64,000 nucleotides of DNA from Streptomyces daqingensis (GTDB lineage: Bacteria; Actinomycetota; Actinomycetes; Streptomycetales; Streptomycetaceae). The position numbers and the translations under genes were made by a program. The stretch lies in assembly GCF_014645895.1 (NCBI RefSeq), contig NZ_BMMP01000004.1:124001-188000 (forward strand), given 5' to 3'. Positions 38,002 to 45,816 of the stretch are shown one piece after another (the stretch's first letter is position 1; every line of letters begins with the position of its first letter). A model generated the notes under the pieces. It saw only the letters and a list, made by a program, of their open reading frames with translations. It had not been told where the DNA came from and did not search any database.

Positions 38002-39186
38002 TCACCCCCTGGGTCTCCGGGCCCGCCACGCCAGGAAGAGCGCGCTGGCGACTGCCGCGATCTTCAGCAGCACCGGCCATGCCTCGGCGAGCACCTGCCC
38101 CAGCGCGTCACCGCCCTGCGGGATCCGCTCGCCCCAGCGGTCGTCGATACGGCCCCACACCCACACCACCGCGCCGCCCGCGACGAGCCCGGGCATCCCC
38201 GCCGCGGCCCACTTGGCCTCCACGCGGCTCAGCCTCGGCGACCACCACGCCGCCAGCCACCCCACGGCCAGCGGGATCAGCGACCCCGCCACGGCGCCCG
38301 CCACCAGCAGCACCGCCGCCGTCCACTCGACGACCCCGCCGGCGCGGGGGCCGCCCTGCGCCCCCCGTCCCCGCCACAGGCCGCGCAGCCGGCCGGCGCC
38401 ACCGCCCGCGTCCTCGACCACGTCGACGGGGGCGCCGGCCTCGCGCGCGCCGGGGACCGCCGCCCCCGCGCCGTCCTTGCTCTGGCCGCCCTCTTCGCCG
38501 GGCACCGGCGGGGGTTTCATCATCTGCGGTATCTCGATGCCGCCGACGAAGCCGGGCACGGGCTTGCCGAAGGTCCGCCCGCCGCTGTCGCCGTACGGGC
38601 TGGGGTCGACCCGCCACCAGTCCGGGTCCGACTCCTCGGGCCCCAGCTCGTCGATCCCCGCCAGGTGCGGTGCGGAGGCTCCTCTGGCGGCCGTGACCTG
38701 GGGTTCGGCGGGCGCGGACGGCTCGCCGGGGAGGCCGCGCCGCGACGTGCCCCGCTTCCACAGGGACACCTTCGGCTCCCCGGAACCGGTGCCGCCGCCG
38801 GTGCCTGTGCCGGTCCCCCCGCCGTACCTGTCGCCGCCGTACCTGTCGCCGCTCGCGGAGCCGCTGCCGGAGGTGCCGCCGCGCGGCGCGGGCACGGAGC
38901 CGCCCGCTCCCGTGACGACGTCCTCGGGCCGCCCCAGCCGCGAGAGGATCTTCCGCACGGCGGCCTTGCTCTCCGCCCCGCCCTGCTCGGCCCGCATCCG
39001 GTCGATCTCGCCGCGCAGCCCGTTCACCAGGCGTGCGCGCTCGGCGGCCGTCATCGACGTACTGTGCGCCAGATCGCCGATCCGGCTCAGGTAGTCGAAC
39101 ACGAGCTGATCGCTCTCGATCCCCACCAATTCCCCAACGGATGCTCGCTCTTGGCGCCTGCCCTGCCACTCGCCAGGCTCGGACAC
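38002..39186 (-). CDS. membrane protein with HAAS/DUF1700-like N-terminus
   Basis: The 394-residue protein opens with a helical region (about 20-90: VFDYLSRIGDLAHSTSMTAAERARLVNGLRGEIDRMRAEQ...VRKILSRLGRPEDVV) that looks like a HAAS/DUF1700-type domain. A long Gly/Pro-rich linker follows (about 95-250), then four or five transmembrane segments in the C-terminal third, ending ALFLAWRARRPRG. The arrangement is common in Streptomyces with no known role. It is divergent from the Ssl2-N-like gene 71 bp away. Confidence 0.75.
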   Translation of the reverse strand: MSEPGEWQGRRQERASVGELVGIESDQLVFDYLSRIGDLAHSTSMTAAERARLVNGLRGEIDRMRAEQGGAESKAAVRKILSRLGRPEDVVTGAGGSVPAPRGGTSGSGSASGDRYGGDRYGGGTGTGTGGGTGSGEPKVSLWKRGTSRRGLPGEPSAPAEPQVTAARGASAPHLAGIDELGPEESDPDWWRVDPSPYGDSGGRTFGKPVPGFVGGIEIPQMMKPPPVPGEEGGQSKDGAGAAVPGAREAGAPVDVVEDAGGGAGRLRGLWRGRGAQGGPRAGGVVEWTAAVLLVAGAVAGSLIPLAVGWLAAWWSPRLSRVEAKWAAAGMPGLVAGGAVVWVWGRIDDRWGERIPQGGDALGQVLAEAWPVLLKIAAVASALFLAWRARRPRG

Positions 39187-39257
39187 GACGGTACCGCGCC
39201 CGGCGGCCTCCGACGCGGGCGCGACCGCGCCCCGCCCGTCCCGCTAACGTGGTGTGG

Positions 39258-41831
39258 ATGAGCCCCGAGCAGAACGGCGGCACGGCCGCACCCCGTACGC
39301 TCGCCGACGACCTGCGCGCCCGCGACGACAGCGCGCTCGCCGAGCTGCTGCGCATCCGCCCGGACCTGCTCTCCCCGGTGCCCAACGACCTCACCCAGCT
39401 GGCCACCCGCGCCGGAACCCGGGCCTCCGTCGTGCGGGCCGTCGAACGGCTGGACCGCTTCGCGCTGCAGACCGCGGAGGCCATCGCCGTCGCACCCGAC
39501 CCCTGCCCGTACGAGACGCTCCTGGGCCTCCTTCGCGGCGATCCCGACCGCGTGGAGGGGCCCGGCGATCCGGCACGGCACGTGGCGGGCGAGCTGCCGC
39601 GCGCGCTGCGCACCCTGCGCGCGCAGGCCCTGCTGTGGGGCGGCGACGACCGCCTCCGCCTCGTGCGGACGGCGCGCGAACTGCTGACGCCCAGCCCGTC
39701 CGCGCCCTCGCCCACCGGCCTCGGCCCGACCCTCGCCGAAGCCACGTCCGGCATGTCGCCGGGACGGCTGCAGGACATCCTCGCCAACGCGGGCCTCGGC
39801 CCCACCCACGACCCGGTCAGCGCGCTGGCCGCGCTGACGGACCTCTTCACCGACCGTGCCCGCATGGCGGGGCTCCTGGACGAGGCGCCGCCCGAGTCGC
39901 TGCTCATGCTCGACAAGCTGCGCTGGGGCCCGCCCTACGGCTCCGTCCACGCGGACCGCCCGTCGCCGCCGGTGACCTGGCTCCTCGACCGCGCCCTCCT
40001 CGTACGCTCCTCCGCCCGCACCGTCGTGCTCCCCCGCGAAGTGGCCCTGCACCTGCGCGGGGGCCGGGCGCACCGCGACGTCGAGCCGGTGCCGCCGCCG
40101 CTGATGCCGCGCCGCGAGTACCCCCCGGAGACGGCCGACGCCACGGCGGCCGGACAGGTCCTCTCCGCCCTGGGCACCCTGGAGGACCTGCTGGCCGACT
40201 GGGAGTCGGACCCGCCCTCCGTGCTGCGCTCCGGCGGTCTCGGCGTACGCGACCTCAAGCGCACCGCCGCCGTCCTCGACGTGCCCGAGCCCGTCGCGGC
40301 CTTCTGGATCGAACTCGCCTACGCCGCGGGCCTCCTGGCCCCGGACGGCGAGGCCGACGAGGTCTACGCACCCACCCCCGCGTACGACGACTGGCTGCGC
40401 CGGCCGGCGCACGAACGGTGGGCGCACATCGTCGTCCGCTGGCTCACCGGCACCCGTGTACCCGCCCTCGTGGGAGCGCGGGACGCGAAGGGCCGCGCGC
40501 TGGCCGCGCTCGGCCAGGGCCTCGACCGCGGGCTGACCGCGGACGTGCGGTGCCGCACGCTGACGCTGCTCACGGCCCTCGCGCCCGGTGCCGCACCCGC
40601 GCAGCACTCGGTGCTCGCGCGGCTCCGGTGGGAGCACCCGCTGCGCGGGGGCTCGGCGCCGCCGCCGGGCACGGAGACGCCCCCGACGGCAGGGGCCTCC
40701 GAGGAGCCCGGACCGGCCGATATGCGCGCACAACTGGCCGAATCGGTTCTGCACGAGGCGGAGTTGCTCGGCTTGACGGGGCGCGGCGCGCTCGCCTCGT
40801 ACGCCCGCGTCCTGCTCTCCACGGAAGCCGGCGCCGGTGCCCGCACCGCCTCGGAGGTGGCGGCCCTGGAGGCCACGGCCTCGGAGGCCTCCGCCCTGCT
40901 GGCTCCGCTGCTGCCGGAGCCGCTGGACCACATCCTGCTCCAGGCCGACCTGACCGCGGTCGCCCCCGGCCCGCTGGAGCGCCCCCTCGCGGCGATGCTC
41001 AACGTCCTCGCCGACGTCGAGTCCAAGGGCGGCGCCACCGTCTACCGGTTCACCCCCGCCTCGGTCCGGCGCGCACTCGACGCGGGACGCACGGCCTCGG
41101 ACGTCCACGCCTTCCTCGCCGCCCACTCCCGCACACCCGTGCCGCAGCCGCTGAGCTACCTCGTCGACGACGTCGCGCGCAGGCACGGCAGGCTCCGCGT
41201 CGGCGCCGCCTCCTCGTACGTGCGCTGCGACGACGAGGCGCTGCTGAACGAGATCATGGCGGACAAGCGGTCCGCTGCGCTTCGTCCGCGGCAGCTCGCC
41301 CCGACCGTCCTCGCCTCGGCCCTGCCGCCCGACCAGCTCCTGGCGAAGCTGCGGGAGATGGGTTACGCCCCGGCCGCCGAGTCCGACGAGGGGGACGTGA
41401 TGATCACGCGTGCCGACGCGCGCCGCACACCTCCGCGCTCGGCGCCGGACCCCGTTCCCGACGGCCCGCCGGTGCCGGACACCGCGCTGCTCACCGCAGC
41501 CGTACGGGCGATCCGCGCCGGGGACCACGCGGCCACGGCCGAGCACAAGCCGCGGCAGCCGGGCGGACGCGCCCCGCGCCCGCGCTCGCAGGGCGGCGAG
41601 CCGCCCCGCACGACCTCCGCGGACACGATCGCCACGATGCAGTCGGCCGTGCTCTCCGGCGACGCGGTGTGGATCGGCTACGTCAACGCGGACGGGGCCG
41701 CGAGCCAGCGGGTGATCGCGCCGGTGCGCGTCGAGGGCGGCTTCGTCACCGCCTACGACCACACCGCCGACGAGGTGCGCACCTACCCGCTGCACCGCAT
41801 CACGGGCGCGGCGGAGCTGGCCGACAACTGA
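39258..41831 (+). CDS. Ssl2/XPB N-terminal-like (Helicase_C_3) protein
   Basis: The 857-residue protein lacks Walker motifs. It carries a large helicase-associated (Helicase_C_3, XPB/Ssl2-N-like) region, visible as LFTPSPS/PLPEPLDHILLQADLTAVAPGPLERPLAAMLNVLADVESKGGATVYRFTPASVRRALDAG, and a C-terminal WYL-like tail (VWIGYVNADGAASQRVIAPVRVEGGFVTAYDH). Actinobacteria keep it next to XPB helicase, as here, so it may be a DNA-repair partner. It could bind XPB or DNA. ATG 39258 is close behind the GTG at 39252, which is also possible. The SLOG-like and xpb genes follow. Confidence 0.8.
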   Translation: MSPEQNGGTAAPRTLADDLRARDDSALAELLRIRPDLLSPVPNDLTQLATRAGTRASVVRAVERLDRFALQTAEAIAVAPDPCPYETLLGLLRGDPDRVEGPGDPARHVAGELPRALRTLRAQALLWGGDDRLRLVRTARELLTPSPSAPSPTGLGPTLAEATSGMSPGRLQDILANAGLGPTHDPVSALAALTDLFTDRARMAGLLDEAPPESLLMLDKLRWGPPYGSVHADRPSPPVTWLLDRALLVRSSARTVVLPREVALHLRGGRAHRDVEPVPPPLMPRREYPPETADATAAGQVLSALGTLEDLLADWESDPPSVLRSGGLGVRDLKRTAAVLDVPEPVAAFWIELAYAAGLLAPDGEADEVYAPTPAYDDWLRRPAHERWAHIVVRWLTGTRVPALVGARDAKGRALAALGQGLDRGLTADVRCRTLTLLTALAPGAAPAQHSVLARLRWEHPLRGGSAPPPGTETPPTAGASEEPGPADMRAQLAESVLHEAELLGLTGRGALASYARVLLSTEAGAGARTASEVAALEATASEASALLAPLLPEPLDHILLQADLTAVAPGPLERPLAAMLNVLADVESKGGATVYRFTPASVRRALDAGRTASDVHAFLAAHSRTPVPQPLSYLVDDVARRHGRLRVGAASSYVRCDDEALLNEIMADKRSAALRPRQLAPTVLASALPPDQLLAKLREMGYAPAAESDEGDVMITRADARRTPPRSAPDPVPDGPPVPDTALLTAAVRAIRAGDHAATAEHKPRQPGGRAPRPRSQGGEPPRTTSADTIATMQSAVLSGDAVWIGYVNADGAASQRVIAPVRVEGGFVTAYDHTADEVRTYPLHRITGAAELADN

Positions 41832-41849
41832 CGGCCGGCGGGCCGCCGT

Positions 41850-42359
41850 TCAGCCCGCGGCAGTCGCGGTCTGCCGGGACGCCCCCGCGGGCCACACCAC
41901 GTCGACGGCGAGACCTGCGCCGCGCGCCCCGCTGACGATGTCCGCCATCGTCCCCGCCTTCTCCAGCGCGTTCGGCTGGCCGTCCCAGATCGCCACCAGC
42001 CGGTCGGCGCGCTCCAGCAGGACCGCGTTGGCGGCCTCGTACGCCTCGCGGCTCGCCGTCTCGAACGGGAGCACCAGCACTTCGTCCGCGGCGGCGGTGA
42101 GGCGGTCGTAGGTCTCCGCGTGGTCGGGCTTCACGGTCGCCGTCCGGTAGTCCCTGCTGGGCAGCACCGCGACGAGCCGGCCGCCCGCCGCGAGCACGGA
42201 CTCGGCGAACAGCGAGTCGGCGCCCGGCGCCACGCAGGACAGCCCCACGAGTCCCGACGGCTCGAACATGCGCAGCAGCCGCTCCAGTTCCGCGCGCACC
42301 AGCGGCACCGTCTCCTCGGACAGCTCCATGTGCCCGGTTACCGCAACTTTCGTCGCCAT
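41850..42359 (-). CDS. SLOG-like (DprA/LOG Rossmann) nucleotide-binding protein
   Basis: The 169-residue protein starts VAVTGHMELSEETVPLVRAELERLL and continues GLVGLSCVAPGADSLFAESVLAAGGRLVAVLPSRDYR, the pattern of SLOG-type Rossmann proteins that bind nucleotides or nucleotide-derived signals. Later, ADRLVAIWDGQPN resembles the ligand loop. AAGGAG lies 10 nt before ATG 42359. It sits between the Ssl2-N-like protein and xpb, convergent with the first and divergent from the second. A functional link to the helicase is inference. Confidence 0.65.
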   Translation of the reverse strand: MATKVAVTGHMELSEETVPLVRAELERLLRMFEPSGLVGLSCVAPGADSLFAESVLAAGGRLVAVLPSRDYRTATVKPDHAETYDRLTAAADEVLVLPFETASREAYEAANAVLLERADRLVAIWDGQPNALEKAGTMADIVSGARGAGLAVDVVWPAGASRQTATAAG

Positions 42360-42443
42360 CCCGGTGCTCTCCTTCGTCAGTTCTCTCCGGCGCGCCCCGG
42401 ACACGGTCTCGTGGTCACGCATCTCACACGGACCACTACACCT

Positions 42444-42467
42444 CGTATTTGGGCGTATAACCGTATA
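42444..42467 (+). promoter_or_regulatory. helically spaced CGTAT repeats in the xpb promoter region
   Basis: CGTAT occurs at 42444, 42454 and 42462, spaced 10 and 8 bp, in an A/T-rich pocket containing TATAAC and TATAGA hexamers. The site lies between the divergent SLOG-like gene and xpb, about 180 bp before xpb GTG 42647. Tandem half-sites on one DNA face fit an activator or repressor binding region. Confidence 0.35.
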
Positions 42468-42646
42468 GACCTCGGAGCTTTGCGCGAGGCCACACGCACG
42501 GCAGGCGCCCGTGTGGCCGTGCGCGGCCGCCACGACACCGAAATGCGCCCATGGGGCACACTGGACGATTGACCCGTGTGCCGGAGCCGGCCTCCCGACG
42601 GCCGCCCGACCGCATCTCCCGCAGTCGCGAGACGGAGGAAACGCGC

Positions 42647-44377
42647 GTGAACGGTGGTCCCCTGATCGTCCAGAGCGACAAGACGCTGCTTCTGGAGGTC
42701 GACCACGAGCAGGCGGACGAGTGCCGCCGCGCCATCGCCCCCTTCGCGGAGCTGGAGCGGGCGCCCGAGCACATCCACACCTACCGCCTCACCCCGCTCG
42801 GCCTGTGGAACGCGCGGGCCGCGGGGCACGACGCCGAGCAGGTCGTCGACGCTCTCGTGGCGTACGCCCGCTACCCCGTGCCGCACGCCCTGCTCGTCGA
42901 CGTCGCCGAGACGATGGCCCGGTACGGGCGGCTGCGGCTGCTGAAGCACCCCACGCACGGCCTGGTCCTGGAGAGCAGCGACCGGCCGGTGCTGGAGGAG
43001 GTGCTGCGCTCGAAGAAGGTGCAGCCGCTCGTCGGCGACCGCGTCGACCCGGACACCGTCGTCGTGCACCCCTCGGAGCGCGGCCAGATCAAGCAGGTGC
43101 TGCTCAAGCTGGGCTGGCCCGCCGAGGACCTGGCCGGCTACGTCGACGGCGAGGCGCACCCGGTCACGCTGCGGGAGGAGGACTGGACGCTGCGCCCCTA
43201 CCAGCAGCAGGCCGTGGAGAACTTCTGGCACGGCGGCTCCGGCGTCGTCGTCCTGCCGTGCGGTGCGGGCAAGACCCTCGTCGGCGCCGGGGCGATGGCG
43301 CAGGCGCAGGCCACGACGCTGATCCTCGTCACCAACACCGTCTCGGCCCGGCAGTGGAAGTCGGAGCTGGTGCGCCGCACGTCGCTGACGGAGGACGAGA
43401 TCGGCGAGTACAGCGGCACGAAGAAGGAGATCCGGCCGGTCACCATCGCCACGTACCAGGTCGTCACGACCAAGCGGAAGGGCGTCTACCCGCACCTGGA
43501 GCTGTTCGACTCGCGTGACTGGGGCCTGATCGTCTACGACGAGGTGCATCTGCTGCCGGCGCCCGTCTTCAAGTTCACCGCGGACCTCCAGGCCCGCCGC
43601 CGCCTCGGGCTGACGGCGACCCTCGTCCGCGAGGACGGCCGCGAGTCCGACGTCTTCTCCCTCATCGGGCCGAAGCGCTTCGACGCGCCCTGGAAGGAGA
43701 TCGAGGCGCAGGGCTACATCGCCCCCGCCGACTGCGTCGAGGTGCGGGTGAGCCTCACCGACTCCGAGCGCCTCGCATACGCGACGGCCGAGACGGAGGA
43801 GAAGTACCGCTTCTGCGCGACGACCGACAGCAAGCGGCGCGTGACCGAGGCACTGGTGCGGCAGCACGAAGGGGAGCAGACCCTCGTCATCGGCCAGTAC
43901 ATCGACCAGCTCGACGAGCTGGGCGAGCACATCGGGGCGCCCGTCATCAAGGGCGACACGACCAACAGGCAGCGCGAGAAGCTCTTCAACGCCTTCCGCG
44001 AGGGGGAGTTGAGCACCCTCGTGGTCTCGAAGGTCGCGAACTTCTCCGTCGACCTGCCGGAGGCGACGGTGGCCATCCAGGTGTCGGGGACCTTCGGGTC
44101 GCGGCAGGAGGAGGCGCAGCGGCTCGGGCGGGTGCTGCGTCCCAAGGCGGACGGGCACGAGGCGCGCTTCTACTCCGTCGTCGCCCGCGACACCATCGAC
44201 CAGGACTTCGCCGCGCACCGGCAGCGCTTCCTCGCCGAACAGGGCTACGCCTACCGCATCGTCGACTCGCACGACCTGCTGACCGGCGCGCCCGAGTCCG
44301 CTGCCGAGACCGGCTCTCCCGAGGCGCCCGGCGCCCCGGACCCGTCCGGGGGCGGGGCAGGGCCGGAGGCGGAGTAG
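42647..44377 (+). CDS. xpb: bacterial XPB-type DNA repair helicase
   Basis: The 576-residue helicase has Walker A GAGKT (about 207), DEVH (about 298), LTATLVREDGRESDVF including the RED motif typical of XPB, motif VI-like QRLGRVLRP, and an N-terminal damage-recognition-like region. XPB unwinds DNA 3'-5' and is linked to nucleotide-excision repair and transcription in archaea and eukaryotes. GTG 42647 has GGAGGAA at 6 nt spacing, better than the upstream in-frame ATG at 42551. Its last 127 bp overlap the convergent GT87 gene. Confidence 0.92.
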   Translation: MNGGPLIVQSDKTLLLEVDHEQADECRRAIAPFAELERAPEHIHTYRLTPLGLWNARAAGHDAEQVVDALVAYARYPVPHALLVDVAETMARYGRLRLLKHPTHGLVLESSDRPVLEEVLRSKKVQPLVGDRVDPDTVVVHPSERGQIKQVLLKLGWPAEDLAGYVDGEAHPVTLREEDWTLRPYQQQAVENFWHGGSGVVVLPCGAGKTLVGAGAMAQAQATTLILVTNTVSARQWKSELVRRTSLTEDEIGEYSGTKKEIRPVTIATYQVVTTKRKGVYPHLELFDSRDWGLIVYDEVHLLPAPVFKFTADLQARRRLGLTATLVREDGRESDVFSLIGPKRFDAPWKEIEAQGYIAPADCVEVRVSLTDSERLAYATAETEEKYRFCATTDSKRRVTEALVRQHEGEQTLVIGQYIDQLDELGEHIGAPVIKGDTTNRQREKLFNAFREGELSTLVVSKVANFSVDLPEATVAIQVSGTFGSRQEEAQRLGRVLRPKADGHEARFYSVVARDTIDQDFAAHRQRFLAEQGYAYRIVDSHDLLTGAPESAAETGSPEAPGAPDPSGGGAGPEAE

Positions 44378-45519
44378 CAGCGGGCCGCGACACCCGCGAG
44401 CAGCGCGACGGTCAGCAGCGGATACGGCGAGGCCAGCGGCTGCGCCCACCACGGCAGCCGGAGGTCGAGGGTGCCGTGCTTCGGCACGAGCCACAGCGTG
44501 CGGGCGCTGAAGACGGCGTACACGGCGAGGGCGGCGCCCCGTCGCGCCGGCTCCGCCGCCATGAGGACGAGCAGCGGCACGCACCACACCCAATGGTGCG
44601 ACCAGCTGATCGGTGAGACCAGCAGTGCCGTCAGGGCGGTGACGAGCACGCCCCAGCCCTCCAGCCCGTACCGGCGGCGCAGCAGGCACGCCAGGGCCAG
44701 CCCGGCCGCCGCGAGGACGGCGGCCGGGGCGAGCCACAGCATCCCGGGCTCCGCGGTGTGCGCGACGCGGGCGGCGAGGCCCTGCAGCGACTGGTTGTCG
44801 ACGATCCACGCCTTGCCGACACGGGCCGTCTCGAAGATCCGCCTCGTCCAGAACTCCCAGCTCGCGCCCGGGAGTACGAGCGCTCCGAGCGCCGCGGTGC
44901 CCGCGAAACCCGCCAGTGCCGCGAGGGCGGCCCGCACCCGTCCCGTCAGCAGCAGGTAGACGGCGAAGACGGCGGGGGTGAGTTTGACGCCCGCGGCGAC
45001 GCCGACGGCGATGCCCTTGCCGCGTGCGCCGTCGGGCCGCCCCAGGTCCCACAGGACGGCGCAGGCCAGCAGCAGGTTGATCTGCCCGAAGAGGGCCGTC
45101 TGGAAGACCGGTTCCAGCCACAGGCCGGCGGCGGTGGCGGTCAGCAGGAGCGGCAGGCGCACCTCCCTTCCGCCCGGTACGGCGGTGAAGCGCAGGGACA
45201 GATGCACGAGCAGCACCAGCAGGACGACGTTGCCGGCGAGGAACGCGGCCTTCGCCGCACCGAGGGAGAGCCAGGCGACGGGAACGAACAGCAGCGCCGC
45301 GAACGGCGGGTAGGTCGCCGGCAGCTTCCACGCCGTGACGGCGAAGCCGTACAGATCCGTGCCGCGGGAGACGGCCTCCCCCTCCGCCCGGTAGACGTGG
45401 ACGTCCGCCATCGGAAGGCCGTCGACCGCGCAGACGGCGGCGAACGCCGCGAGGGAGAGGGCGAGCAGTGCGGCCGCGTGCCGCTTCCGTCCGATGCAGG
45501 CTCCGAGCCCTGTCCTCAA
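44251..45519 (-). CDS. GT87 family (DUF2029) polyprenol-mannose mannosyltransferase-like protein
   Basis: The 422-residue integral membrane protein has about 9-11 helices and the GT-C pattern of GT87: YRAEGEAVSRGTDLYGFAV and YPPFAALLFVP in the first loop, GQINLLLACAVLW, KLTPAVFAVYLLLTG, NQSLQGL and SWSHHWVWCVPLL. Such enzymes add mannose from polyprenyl phosphate outside the membrane. The TTG start at 45519 has GAAGGAG 11 nt upstream. The Ser/Pro/Gly tail overlaps the 3' end of xpb on the other strand. Confidence 0.85.
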   Translation of the reverse strand: MRTGLGACIGRKRHAAALLALSLAAFAAVCAVDGLPMADVHVYRAEGEAVSRGTDLYGFAVTAWKLPATYPPFAALLFVPVAWLSLGAAKAAFLAGNVVLLVLLVHLSLRFTAVPGGREVRLPLLLTATAAGLWLEPVFQTALFGQINLLLACAVLWDLGRPDGARGKGIAVGVAAGVKLTPAVFAVYLLLTGRVRAALAALAGFAGTAALGALVLPGASWEFWTRRIFETARVGKAWIVDNQSLQGLAARVAHTAEPGMLWLAPAAVLAAAGLALACLLRRRYGLEGWGVLVTALTALLVSPISWSHHWVWCVPLLVLMAAEPARRGAALAVYAVFSARTLWLVPKHGTLDLRLPWWAQPLASPYPLLTVALLAGVAARCYSASGPAPPPDGSGAPGASGEPVSAADSGAPVSRSCESTMR

Positions 45520-45724
45520 CTGTGGCGACTCTCCTTCAGGGGTGCCCGGGCCCGCTCGCGGCCAGGGCGTGTCGTCTTCTCCGGCGGCAGACCATAACCC
45601 CGCGGGATGAAAACGGTTGGCACCCGGTCCGGCCGCGCCGCTAGGATTCCGCGTCTGCCGCCTCCCGTGCCGGGAGGCCCCCGGCCGCTCGGAAACCGGC
45701 CGGTGCTCTGACCTCTCCGCGACG

Positions 45725-45751
45725 CACCGTCAGCACCGTCAGCACCGTCAG
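45725..45751 (+). repeat. three perfect CACCGTCAG repeats
   Basis: Three head-to-tail copies of the 9-mer lie in the 297-bp gap before helD (45520-45816). The gap holds no gene that I can support. The repeat contains GTCAG, also seen in heptamer arrays elsewhere in the window. Confidence 0.6.
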
Positions 45752-45816
45752 CGTGTGCCGACACCGCCGCGGACATCAGCACCGAACACCACCGCGTACC
45801 CGCCGGAGGCAACACC

